A stretch of 40,458 nucleotides of DNA from Haloferax profundi (GTDB lineage Archaea > Halobacteriota > Halobacteria > Halobacteriales > Haloferacaceae): positions 1 to 40,458 of the forward strand of contig NZ_LOPV01000095.1 in NCBI RefSeq assembly GCF_001469865.1, read 5' to 3'. The notes beneath the pieces are model-generated. The model was not told the DNA's origin. It searched no databases and saw only the letters and a list, made by a program, of their open reading frames with translations. The number at the start of each line of letters is the position of its first letter. Within the stretch, counting starts at the first letter, position 1. Positions 1 to 6,549 of the stretch are shown in pieces. Made by a program: the position numbers and the translations under genes.

Positions 1-8
1 TCTCTAAT

Positions 9-56
9 TTCCAACCTCCGAGCGCCGAGTCTCGTCTCGGCGCGGACCGGTTGGAA
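9..56. repeat. Two-tier perfect hairpin
   Basis: The outer arms TTCCAACC (9-16) and GGTTGGAA (49-56) are exact reverse complements, continued by TCC/GGA. The inner arms GCGCCGAG (22-29) and CTCGGCGC (36-43) are also exact, with a 6-nt loop. This would fold as a long cruciform in DNA or a hairpin in RNA. It may be a terminator for a gene left of the window or part of a decayed repeat; the sequence does not decide between them. Confidence 0.7.
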
Positions 57-75
57 TCTGTAAGCGGTGACAGGC

Positions 76-136
76 GGGATTTGAATCGAGGAGCGACGCG
101 AGCGTCAGCGAGCAGAGCGACTGGGGTTCAAATCCC
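76..136. repeat. Inverted tRNA T-arm-like boxes
   Basis: GGGATTTGAATC (76-87) and GGTTCAAATCCC (125-136) are reverse complements with one mismatch. Each resembles the T-arm of a tRNA (GGTTCAAATCC). The 37 nt between them is rich in GAGCG/GCGAG words. No acceptor, D or anticodon arm can be built around either box, so this is not a tRNA gene. It could be a remnant of tRNA-targeted integration or a dispersed haloarchaeal repeat. Confidence 0.55.
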
Positions 137-156
137 GGCGAGACCCCGTCTCGCCG
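136..156. repeat. 8-bp perfect hairpin
   Basis: The arms CGGCGAGA (136-143) and TCTCGCCG (149-156) pair perfectly around a 5-nt loop. It abuts the T-arm-like box on its left and lies downstream of the minus-strand methyltransferase stop. Confidence 0.65.
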
Positions 157-158
157 AC

Positions 159-183
159 GTGCCACTCGCTCCGCTCGCGGCAC
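159..183. repeat. Hairpin with GAGCGGAGCGA-type loop
   Basis: The arms GTGCC (159-163) and GGCAC (179-183) flank a 15-nt loop. Read on the minus strand the loop contains GAGCGGAGCGA, nearly the loop of the hairpins at 11430-11459 and 40404-40449. It lies 24 nt beyond the stop of the methyltransferase gene and could act in 3'-end formation. Confidence 0.5.
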
Positions 184-206
184 TCCCGTCGCACCCGTTC
201 GTTCAC

Positions 207-815
207 TCACACCCGCTCGACGACGGCGCAGAGTCCCGGTTCGGGTCGCACTCGTGTCTCGAACACGGTCTCTTGTATCTCGTGGACCGTCCACTCGTTC
301 CCGAACGCCGCGTGGATGTCGTCGGGGGCGAGCGGATTCGGCCCTGCGTCCTCGGTCGCACCCTCGGCAAAGCCGACGAGAAAAAGGAGTCCACCCGGAG
401 AGACGACAGCAGCGAGTTGGCGAGCGTACGTTTCCCGTTGGTCTGTCTCGAACGCGTGGAAGAGTCCGCTATCCACCACCGTCTCGAACGGTCCGACGTC
501 GTCAGGGAGGTTCAACGCATCTGAAACTCGGAACTCGGTGTCCAACCCGCGCTCTCTGGCCTTCTCTCGTGCCACCTCGACACCCCTTTCGGAGAAATCG
601 ATGCCGAGGGCCATGTATCCTCGTTCTGTAGCCCAGAGTGCGTGTGTCCCGGTACCACACCCAACGTCGAGGAACGGTTCGGACAACCCATAGCTCTCGA
701 TAGCATCGACGAGTGCTGGTTGTGGTCGTCCGATGTCCCACGGGGGAACGGCTTCACTCTCGTACACCCCATTCCACCACTCCGCTTCGTCGTCCGTTTC
801 AGACTGCTCAGCCAT
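207..815 (-). CDS. Class I SAM-dependent methyltransferase
   Basis: This 202-residue protein has the class I Rossmann methyltransferase signature: motif I is LDVGCGTGTHAL at about residues 49-60, followed by the acidic end of strand beta2 (GIDFSE). The N-terminal WWNGVYESEAVPPWDIGRPQPA stretch (about residues 13-34) is typical of small TehB/thiopurine-type methyltransferases. The substrate cannot be deduced. It should be soluble and cytoplasmic, with no membrane segment. The start ATG lies 30 nt from a TATA-like CATATTCAT, which fits a leaderless transcript. It stands alone, with 123 nt separating it from the crcB stop upstream. Confidence 0.85.
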   Translation of the reverse strand: MAEQSETDDEAEWWNGVYESEAVPPWDIGRPQPALVDAIESYGLSEPFLDVGCGTGTHALWATERGYMALGIDFSERGVEVAREKARERGLDTEFRVSDALNLPDDVGPFETVVDSGLFHAFETDQRETYARQLAAVVSPGGLLFLVGFAEGATEDAGPNPLAPDDIHAAFGNEWTVHEIQETVFETRVRPEPGLCAVVERV

Positions 816-839
816 GCCCCGCTACTCCTCAGCCAGTCG

Positions 840-849
840 TCATGAATAT
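840..849 (-). promoter_or_regulatory. TATA-like box of the methyltransferase gene
   Basis: On the minus strand this reads CATATTCATG, centred about 30 nt before the ATG at 815, the spacing expected for a leaderless archaeal mRNA. Confidence 0.5.
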
Positions 850-938
850 GCTGTATCTCCAGCTCTGTTCACACGCCACAGCCATCAGTTCCGGGGGGTT
901 CGACAGCGTCAGAGAGACGGATTCGAACAGCGACGGAC

Positions 939-1295
939 TCACCCAACAATCCCACCAATCGCCCCACCGATAGCCACTCCAACCAACGCTGCCAGCAACG
1001 TGCCGAACGCATATCGCGCCGCCGTCCGGTAGTCGCCGACGTCGAGGAGTTCGGCGACACCGACGGCGAACGACGAAAACGTGGTAAATGCGCCGCAGAA
1101 TCCAGTCCCGGCGAGCGTCGCTGTCGCGTCACCGACCGAGGCGGTCACGACGAACCCGAGTGCGATACTCCCGAGGACGTTGACGGTGAAGGTGCTCCAT
1201 TTGCCGACGATTCGCTGGTCGACGATGTGCCGGGAGAGTGCACCGAGCATGCCGCCGACCCCGACGAGTACCACGGACGTACCCGAGAGAGTCAC
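939..1295 (-). CDS. crcB: CrcB/Fluc fluoride channel subunit (second of pair)
   Basis: The 118-residue protein has four hydrophobic segments and the Fluc signature GFCGAFTTFSSFA (about residues 66-78), whose Phe and Thr residues line the fluoride pores. CrcB proteins export fluoride as dual-topology dimers in the cytoplasmic membrane. The gene overlaps the preceding crcB by 4 nt (ATGA), so the two are translationally coupled and probably form a heterodimer as described for paired crcB genes in bacteria. It is the more canonical copy; the partner has lost the Cys-Gly part of the signature. No fluoride riboswitch was recognised upstream. Confidence 0.93.
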   Translation of the reverse strand: MTLSGTSVVLVGVGGMLGALSRHIVDQRIVGKWSTFTVNVLGSIALGFVVTASVGDATATLAGTGFCGAFTTFSSFAVGVAELLDVGDYRTAARYAFGTLLAALVGVAIGGAIGGIVG

Positions 1296-1642
1296 AGTTT
1301 CTTCCCCCCGACGAAGAGACCCAGCGCTGCGGCGCTAAATCCGAGGACGTAGTTCGCACCGACGTTGAGCAGTCCGCCCGTCATCGTGAGACCGGCGGTC
1401 TGGACGGCGAAGGTGCTGTAGGTGGTAAACGACGAGAGGAGGCCCGTCCCGAAGAGCAACTGCACACGGCGGGAGGAGACGGTGGTGACGAACGTCCCGA
1501 GGGCGAAACTCCCGAGGACGTTCACGACGAGTGTTCCGCCGGTTCCGGGGATGGCGACGGCGACGAGGTAGCGGAGCGTCGCCCCGAGAAAGCCACCGGC
1601 GGCGACCAACGCCAGTTCGGAACGGTCCATACCGTCTCTCAC
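1292..1642 (-). CDS. crcB: CrcB/Fluc fluoride channel subunit (first of pair)
   Basis: The 116-residue, four-TM protein carries the divergent signature GLLSSFTTYSTFA instead of GFCGxFTTFSxF. The Thr-Thr and both aromatic positions are kept. Having two non-identical copies in tandem suggests an obligate heterodimer of opposite topology. The start ATG is 9 nt past the stop of the HerA-like gene, so the three genes probably share one mRNA. A TATA-like GAGTAACC lies within the end of the HerA-like gene and could add a separate promoter. Confidence 0.92.
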   Translation of the reverse strand: MRDGMDRSELALVAAGGFLGATLRYLVAVAIPGTGGTLVVNVLGSFALGTFVTTVSSRRVQLLFGTGLLSSFTTYSTFAVQTAGLTMTGGLLNVGANYVLGFSAAALGLFVGGKKL

Positions 1643-1651
1643 CCGGAGGGG

Positions 1652-2710
1652 TTACTCTATGGTTTCGGAAGCGACGCGCGACGAGGCTGCCGTCGGGCTT
1701 GCACCACCGTCTGTCGTCTCTCGCGGGCGCACGCGAACGTCGTGAATCGACTCCGTGGTGTCGTCGACGACGAGTGCACACCCGCGCTCGGTGGGGAGTC
1801 GAGACGCCAACGACTCGTCGAAGTACGTCGGGTCGGCGGCGGCCATCGCCGACACGTCCGGACCGGCAGTGAGTCGGTGGACGATCCGAAGGTCGGCCTG
1901 CGAGAGTGCCACGTCGGGGAGCGCGGAAGGGCGCTGGGTCGCCAGCACGATGCCCACGCCCGGTGCGCGCCCGCGCGTGAGAAGTGTCCGAAGTGCAGGT
2001 TCGGCGGTGTTCCCGACGAACGCGTGGGCTTCGTCCACCAGCAACCACGGAATCCGACCGACAGACGTCGTGATACGGGCGTCGTACAGTCCACGAGCGA
2101 CGACTCGGACCACGGCACTCGCAGGGACTGAATCCATCTCCGAGAGGTCGAGGACATCTGGTTCGGGGCCACAGAGGTCCGTCGGGTCCAGTCCGTCGGG
2201 GCCGAACACGTCCCACGAATCGGCGAGCGAGAGATGGTTCGTCGCCGCACGTCTCGTTGCTTCCGACGCGTCGGCGTCCACCACTGCGTCGCGCATCCCC
2301 GCGAGGGAGTCGTTGCTTGCGGCGAGTTGCCAGACGAGCGACCCCACTGGCCCCGTCGGGTCGAGGCCGAGAAGGTCGGGCCACGCACTCGGTGGGAGTG
2401 CGTCGGCACGAACCGACGGTGAGCGGTGGACCGTCGCCCCGATAGGTGCATCTTCGAGTCCTGCAAAGACGCCCATCGGGTCTACGACGACTGGTGCGGC
2501 GCCGTCGGCGCGGGCCACTCCTTCGGCGACGACGCCGAGTGTGTGTGACTTTCCACTCCCGCGTTTGCCGACGACGATAGCCGCGTGCGGGTGGTCGACG
2601 TCGAGTTCGACGGGAGCGCCATCACTTCCGTCGCGTGCGCGGTAGGACCCAAACCGACAGACTGGACCCGTTGGTTCGTCCGAATCAGTGGTGCGACCGA
2701 TGACGTGCAT
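1652..2710 (-). CDS. HerA/FtsK-like P-loop ATPase (DUF87 type)
   Basis: The 352-residue ATPase has Walker A GKRGSGKSH at about residues 48-56, Walker B WLLVDEAHAF at about 222-231, and the LATQRPS sensor block at about 256-262 typical of HerA/VirB4-type DNA-pumping ATPases. The usual N-terminal HAS-barrel is very short here. I chose the ATG at 2710 because an upstream in-frame start would only add residues encoded by the promoter and T-arm-like sequence. No nurA lies beside it; it leads directly into crcB instead. Its cellular job is uncertain: DNA translocation or repair is the family expectation. Confidence 0.85.
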   Translation of the reverse strand: MHVIGRTTDSDEPTGPVCRFGSYRARDGSDGAPVELDVDHPHAAIVVGKRGSGKSHTLGVVAEGVARADGAAPVVVDPMGVFAGLEDAPIGATVHRSPSVRADALPPSAWPDLLGLDPTGPVGSLVWQLAASNDSLAGMRDAVVDADASEATRRAATNHLSLADSWDVFGPDGLDPTDLCGPEPDVLDLSEMDSVPASAVVRVVARGLYDARITTSVGRIPWLLVDEAHAFVGNTAEPALRTLLTRGRAPGVGIVLATQRPSALPDVALSQADLRIVHRLTAGPDVSAMAAADPTYFDESLASRLPTERGCALVVDDTTESIHDVRVRPRETTDGGASPTAASSRVASETIE

Positions 2711-2732
2711 AGCGACAGATGGGCGCGGAATC

Positions 2733-2743
2733 GGACTTGAACC
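2733..2743 (-). other. Isolated tRNA T-arm-like box
   Basis: On the minus strand this reads GGTTCAAGTCC, a T-loop consensus, but neighbouring sequence gives no acceptor stem or other arms. It lies between the shared TATA box and the ATG of the HerA-like gene, within its probable 5' leader. It may be a short remnant like the boxes at 76-136. Confidence 0.35.
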
Positions 2744-2754
2744 TCCGGGCAAGC

Positions 2755-2764
2755 GTTTATATAC
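2755..2764. promoter_or_regulatory. Shared divergent TATA box
   Basis: GTTTATATAC reads as a strong TATA element on both strands. Its centre is 26-27 nt before the plus-strand ATG at 2786 (leaderless) and about 50 nt before the minus-strand ATG at 2710 (leader of about 20 nt). No second TATA candidate of similar quality is present in the 75-nt divergent gap. Confidence 0.6.
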
Positions 2765-2785
2765 GAACACGCGGCCAGACGGGCT

Positions 2786-3235
2786 ATGCTCGAAATGTTC
2801 CGCTCGGATACCCGCGCCATCGAAGGTCTGCCAGTTCGTCTCGTCGTCGCACTCGTCGTCGGCGTCGCCAGCATGAGCGTCATGCTCAACATGCTCTCTG
2901 GCGTGCAGGGCCTCGCCACCTCAGAACTCGACGTGAAACCGTCACCCGACGTTATCGAACCGGGCGAACGGGACCTGACGTTCACCGTCGTCGACCACGA
3001 GGGCAACCCAGTCGAAGGAGCGACAGTCATCGTGAAATCCGGCACCGCCGAACTCGACGGAGAGGGTATCCCGAGAGCGAAGACAGACGACGGTGGGACG
3101 GCGACGATTTCGCTCGAACCTGACCTCGCTGCCAATCGCGAAGACGGCACACTCGTCGTCGACGTGAAACCACCCGCTGGAAGTTCGTTCGTGGACCGTC
3201 GTGAGAACACCAATATTCTGGTCGTGCAAGCGTGA
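2786..3235 (+). CDS. One-TM surface protein with Ig-like/regulatory domain
   Basis: The 149-residue protein starts with a short basic segment (RSDTRAIEGLPVR) followed by a hydrophobic helix at about residues 18-42. The remainder is an exported beta-sandwich-like domain with the pattern GNPVEGATVIVKSG and DDGGTATISL, as in carboxypeptidase-regulatory or Big-type domains. The basic-then-hydrophobic N-terminus resembles haloarchaeal pilin-like proteins, but no clear prepilin peptidase site is visible. It is probably membrane anchored and facing outside. It is divergent from the HerA-like gene with a shared TATA box and convergent with tiaS. No specific function is assigned. Confidence 0.8.
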   Translation: MLEMFRSDTRAIEGLPVRLVVALVVGVASMSVMLNMLSGVQGLATSELDVKPSPDVIEPGERDLTFTVVDHEGNPVEGATVIVKSGTAELDGEGIPRAKTDDGGTATISLEPDLAANREDGTLVVDVKPPAGSSFVDRRENTNILVVQA

Positions 3236-3277
3236 GGTGCGGGTCTCCTGACTCGTGAACCGACCGCGTGTGCGCCC

Positions 3278-4546
3278 TCAGCGCTCGGGGTGCGTCGGTG
3301 CGTCGAACCCACCGCGAACGAGCGGTTTCGCGATGTGCCGTCGCGCACACGGCGGCACTTCGTACCACCCGGGTTCGAGGTCACGGTCGACCGGACGCTC
3401 GACCTTTCCGGGTGCGTCGGTGCCGCACTCGCGACAGCGATAGCCCTGGTTGCGACCGGCGCTCTTCATCGTGCGACCACAGTCGGGGCAGACGGGAGTC
3501 GCTGGTTCCGTCCGGACGAGGTCACGGACCGCGAACTTCTCCAGTTTGAGCGTTCCCTCCGTTACCTCGCCGCAGACGGTGAGGCGGTCACCGACGCGGA
3601 GGGACCGAACTCGATTCCGGAAGCGTTTCGTCGGTTCGAACGCGGCCATCGTGACTTCCGAGTCGTCTGCTTCGAGGTCGAAGAAGACGTGGCCACCCGT
3701 CCGGGTTTCAGGGGCCGAGGCGACAGTTCCTGTCGTCCGATACGCCCGCCCGTCTTGGAGCGTCGAGAGCGCCCCCTCGCGCAAGTGCGCGTCGCTCCCT
3801 TGATTCGTGAGGAACGTCGCCGACCGGTCGACGGGTTCGGACTCGATTCCCTCGGCAACCTCGCGAACCACGTCCGGGTCGTCGCCACGGATACCGTGGA
3901 GAATCGGACCGGGGGCGTTGGGAACGCAGACTGCTTCTCCCTCGCCGTGGTCGACGGTGTCCCACGCATCCGGATACGCGGAATCGGCCGCCTCGAAGAC
4001 AGAGTCGATATCCACGTCGCGGGGGGTTCCACAGCGGTGGAACTCCCGGTAGGAGATGTGTTCGTACGTCCACTCGTCGAAGGCCGCCCACGCGCCGACG
4101 GCGGCGAGTGCGCCGATTCGGCCACGACCACCGTGCCACCCTTCGCTCAGGAACCCCGACCGTTCGGCCAGCGTTTCTGCGTCGTCTACGTCGTGGAAGT
4201 CGCGGACTGCGTCGCGGGCGAAGTCGGCCACGGCAGTCGAGACGGTGTCGGGCGACCCCGGTGCGACGACGAGGCCCGGACTGGTTCGGTCGTCTTCGGT
4301 AATCGCCCATCGGTCGAGTTCGGCGCTGGCCAGGTCGAACGCCGTCCCCGCCGGGAGGTCGGTGTGGATAGCCAATGCGGCGTTTCCGCGCGTCTTGTGC
4401 TCCACAGCGGGGTTCAACCGGACGAGGAGTCGTCGTTCGACGGTCCCACCGTATGCCTCGATACTCTCGGCGACGAGCGTCGCGAGGTAGGTCGTACACA
4501 TCCCGAGGGTACGGGAGTCGGTGTCGTCGAGGCCGATGACCGTCAT
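3278..4546 (-). CDS. tiaS: tRNA(Ile2) 2-agmatinylcytidine synthetase TiaS
   Basis: TiaS joins agmatine to C34 of tRNA-Ile(CAU), giving agmatidine so that the anticodon reads AUA rather than AUG. It uses ATP and is the archaeal counterpart of bacterial TilS. The 422-residue protein begins MTVIGLDDTDS, the family's N-terminal hallmark. An OB-fold region lies near 265-340, and a C-terminal zinc ribbon has CPDCGRTM and CRECG (about 352-376). Length matches the haloarchaeal family. The gene is convergent with the surface protein upstream and divergent from the XRE regulator. A TATA-like GCGTTAC is centred 28 nt before the start. Confidence 0.95.
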   Translation of the reverse strand: MTVIGLDDTDSRTLGMCTTYLATLVAESIEAYGGTVERRLLVRLNPAVEHKTRGNAALAIHTDLPAGTAFDLASAELDRWAITEDDRTSPGLVVAPGSPDTVSTAVADFARDAVRDFHDVDDAETLAERSGFLSEGWHGGRGRIGALAAVGAWAAFDEWTYEHISYREFHRCGTPRDVDIDSVFEAADSAYPDAWDTVDHGEGEAVCVPNAPGPILHGIRGDDPDVVREVAEGIESEPVDRSATFLTNQGSDAHLREGALSTLQDGRAYRTTGTVASAPETRTGGHVFFDLEADDSEVTMAAFEPTKRFRNRVRSLRVGDRLTVCGEVTEGTLKLEKFAVRDLVRTEPATPVCPDCGRTMKSAGRNQGYRCRECGTDAPGKVERPVDRDLEPGWYEVPPCARRHIAKPLVRGGFDAPTHPER

Positions 4547-4570
4547 CGCCGGAGATAGCCGAAGGGTGAA

Positions 4571-4577
4571 GTAACGC
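4571..4577 (-). promoter_or_regulatory. TATA-like box of tiaS
   Basis: GCGTTAC on the minus strand lies about 28 nt before the tiaS ATG and would give a leaderless mRNA. It competes with the stronger box at 4596-4605. Confidence 0.35.
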
Positions 4578-4595
4578 CTTTCGGGTCGATGGCGA

Positions 4596-4605
4596 CTATA
4601 TAAAC
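4596..4605. promoter_or_regulatory. Strong TATA element in tiaS/XRE divergent gap
   Basis: CTATATAAAC reads as GTTTATATAG on the minus strand and is almost identical to the shared box at 2755-2764. For tiaS it would give a leader of about 28 nt. Read forwards it would start transcription near 4626, leaving about 64 nt before the XRE gene. Confidence 0.5.
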
Positions 4606-4658
4606 ACGCCCGAAGGAAGGGAGACGAGTCCGCGAGGGCGGCGATATCCGGGGAAAAC

Positions 4659-4667
4659 GCTTTATGG
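4659..4667 (+). promoter_or_regulatory. TATA-like box of the XRE regulator gene
   Basis: GCTTTATGG is centred 27 nt before the ATG at 4690, as expected for a leaderless transcript. Confidence 0.55.
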
Positions 4668-4689
4668 GCCGAATCACTTATTGCCCCCT

Positions 4690-5664
4690 ATGTCCCGGTC
4701 AGCGCTGGTTGGTAACGTCGCCGCGATGCTCCAAGACGCGGGCTTCGTCGTGAGCGACCGTATCGCCATCCGGCCGAAGAGCTTCGACCTCGCCGCCCGG
4801 AGGGGTGAGGACCTGTTGCTCCTCAAGATACTGGGGAACGTCGACGCGTTCGACGGCGTGACCGGCGCAGAGATGCGCCGACTCGGGTCGTACCTCGACG
4901 CGACGCCCCTCGTCGTCGGCCTTCGCACCCGCGACGAGGACCTCAAACCCGGCGTCGTCTACTTCCGTCACGGCGTGCCGGTGTTGAACCCCGACTCCGC
5001 GATGGATATGTTCGTCGAGGGCGTCCCACCGCTCATCTACGCCGCGCCCGGTGGCCTCTACGTGAGCATCGACGGCGACATCCTCGCCGAGGAACGCAAA
5101 GAACGTGGCTGGAGTCTCGGCCGCCTCGCGACCGAACTCGGGGTCTCTCGCCGGACCGTCTCGAAGTACGAAAGCGGGATGAACGCGAGTATCGAAGTCG
5201 CGATTCAACTCGAAGAGTTGTTCGACCGACCCTTCTCGAACCCGGTCGACGTACTCGAAGGTGCCGAAGACGTGCGCGACGCCCAACCGACGCCGGACGA
5301 CCCAGCAGCAGACCCCGACGACGAACACGTCGTCTCGGTCCTCACGCAGGCGGGCTTTACCGTCCACCCGACGTCCCGCGCACCGTTCAAAGCCGTGAGC
5401 GAAGACGCCGGACGGCGCAAGAAGACGAACGTCCTCACCGGCCACTCGCCGTTCACCCGGAGTGCCGAAAAGCGCGCACAGATTATGTCGTCACTGGGTG
5501 AAATTACGCGCACGCGCTCTGTGTACTTCGTCGAAGAGAATCAAAAGCGCGAGTCGGTCGATGGAACCGGCATCGTCAGCTGCGAGGAACTCGCCGACAT
5601 CAACGACCCCGACGAGATTCGCGACCTGATTCGCGAACGCGCCCGCGACCCGGCCGAAATCTGA
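4690..5664 (+). CDS. XRE-family HTH regulator with N-terminal nuclease-like domain
   Basis: The 324-residue protein matches the archaeal family usually annotated as putative HTH-type transcriptional regulatory protein. Residues 1-125 form an alpha/beta region ([24 protein letters not shown]) reminiscent of a restriction-endonuclease-like fold, which is my inference. A Cro/C1-type helix-turn-helix follows at about 131-163 ([21 protein letters not shown]). A C-terminal alpha/beta domain begins after an acidic linker at about 200-220. I chose the ATG at 4690 over the TTG at 4681 because the TATA-like box lies 27 nt before it. Targets are unknown. Confidence 0.88.
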   Translation: MSRSALVGNVAAMLQDAGFVVSDRIAIRPKSFDLAARRGEDLLLLKILGNVDAFDGVTGAEMRRLGSYLDATPLVVGLRTRDEDLKPGVVYFRHGVPVLNPDSAMDMFVEGVPPLIYAAPGGLYVSIDGDILAEERKERGWSLGRLATELGVSRRTVSKYESGMNASIEVAIQLEELFDRPFSNPVDVLEGAEDVRDAQPTPDDPAADPDDEHVVSVLTQAGFTVHPTSRAPFKAVSEDAGRRKKTNVLTGHSPFTRSAEKRAQIMSSLGEITRTRSVYFVEENQKRESVDGTGIVSCEELADINDPDEIRDLIRERARDPAEI

Positions 5665-5720
5665 CTACCGGGTGTCGCACGCGACGCTTCCCGTCGGACA
5701 CGACGACCCTCGGCGCGCAG

Positions 5721-5728
5721 AATTATCG
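5721..5728 (+). promoter_or_regulatory. TATA-like box of the TfoX/YjbR-like gene
   Basis: AATTATCG is centred about 27 nt before the ATG at 5752 and supports that start over the GTG at 5728, which would overlap the promoter. Confidence 0.45.
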
Positions 5729-5751
5729 TGAGTCCCGACGTAGCCACTGGT

Positions 5752-6102
5752 ATGGCGAAGTCGAGAGAGGCGTCGCGGGCAGAAGTGGAGTCGCTCGCAG
5801 CAGCAGTCCTGCGAGTCGTCGGGTCGTGGCCGGACGTGGAGCGGACGACGATGTTCGGAAAACCGTCGTTTCGGGCGAACGGAACGCTGTTCGCCGTGGT
5901 GTCAGAACAGGGGCTATCGTTCACGTCGCTCCCAGACGAGGCCCGTGTCGCCGTCGCAGAACACCATCGAATCCTCCCGTTCGAGGCGAACGGCCGACTC
6001 GTCGGGTCGTGGGTGACAGTCGACATCGAGCCGAATCGGGTTCGTGAACTCACTGACGCGCTTCGGGCGGGTTACGAGACGGCGCACCGCAGAAAAGCGT
6101 AG
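5752..6102 (+). CDS. TfoX N-terminal/YjbR-like domain protein
   Basis: The 116-residue protein has the pattern TTMFGKPSFRANGTLFAVV and a terminal GSWVTVDI, which resembles the TfoX N-terminal and MmcQ/YjbR folds. These are small DNA- or ligand-binding-type domains, mostly of unknown role in archaea. No membrane segment or signal is seen. The gene is convergent with the glutaredoxin gene; a perfect 10-bp hairpin lies between them. Function is not assigned beyond the domain. Confidence 0.75.
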   Translation: MAKSREASRAEVESLAAAVLRVVGSWPDVERTTMFGKPSFRANGTLFAVVSEQGLSFTSLPDEARVAVAEHHRILPFEANGRLVGSWVTVDIEPNRVRELTDALRAGYETAHRRKA

Positions 6103-6142
6103 GTGCGTCGAACAGCGGAGCGGGGAGCGTCGTTCGTGGCGG

Positions 6143-6170
6143 GACGTGCGGCACCACTGGGCCGCACGTC
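6143..6170. terminator. Convergent-junction hairpin
   Basis: GACGTGCGGC (6143-6152) pairs perfectly with GCCGCACGTC (6161-6170) around an 8-nt loop. It sits midway between the stops of two convergent genes, where it could block transcription from both sides. There is no T-run, so bacterial-type termination is not implied. Confidence 0.5.
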
Positions 6171-6182
6171 GTTCGGGCGAGG

Positions 6183-6437
6183 TTACGCTGCCGACCCGTA
6201 GGTCTCTTCGAGGTACTGGACGATATCGCTGCTCTCGGGCATCCCCTCGACACCGTTTTCCTCGTCGACGAGGACGGGAACGCCAGTCTGGCCGCTAATC
6301 TCTTGGACTTCGGTTCGCTCGGGGTGTGCGCGGGGGACCATCCGCGACTCGTACTCCAAGTCGAGTTCGGCGAGTTTGTTTCTGACTTTGATACAGAACG
6401 GACAGCCCGATACCTCGTAGAGGATGAGATTCGACAT
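6183..6437 (-). CDS. Glutaredoxin-like thiol protein
   Basis: The 84-residue thioredoxin-fold protein has the active-site motif CPFC (residues 12-15) after the first beta strand (NLILYEVSG). The cis-Pro segment is TGVPVLVD and the C-terminal GMPESSDIVQYLEETYG resembles glutaredoxin and GST N-terminal domains. It probably acts in cytoplasmic disulfide or mixed-thiol exchange; haloarchaea use gamma-glutamylcysteine as low-molecular thiol. The ATG at 6437 was chosen because the TATA-like CCCTTTTCAT is centred 28 nt before it and homology starts there; the longer reading frame adds low-complexity residues. Confidence 0.88.
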   Translation of the reverse strand: MSNLILYEVSGCPFCIKVRNKLAELDLEYESRMVPRAHPERTEVQEISGQTGVPVLVDEENGVEGMPESSDIVQYLEETYGSAA

Positions 6438-6459
6438 CACCCGTTGGTATGGAAGCCGA

Positions 6460-6469
6460 AATGAAAAGG
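6460..6469 (-). promoter_or_regulatory. TATA-like box of the glutaredoxin gene
   Basis: CCTTTTCATT on the minus strand is centred about 28 nt before the ATG at 6437. Confidence 0.45.
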
Positions 6470-6549
6470 GCGACGGAGATGTGTGTCGGCGATGCAACGA
6501 GGAGAGACGTCGAAGCGGTCGAACCGAACGACCGCGAGCGGTCGCCGCC

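Noticed and set aside
60-140. A tRNA gene suggested by two T-arm-like boxes
   Set aside because: Neither box is joined to an acceptor stem, D arm or anticodon arm of proper spacing on its strand, so only T-arm-like words are present.
1643-1760. A fluoride riboswitch before crcB
   Set aside because: The first crcB starts 9 nt past the HerA-like gene, leaving no room for the aptamer, and no matching pseudoknot pattern was seen in the preceding coding sequence.
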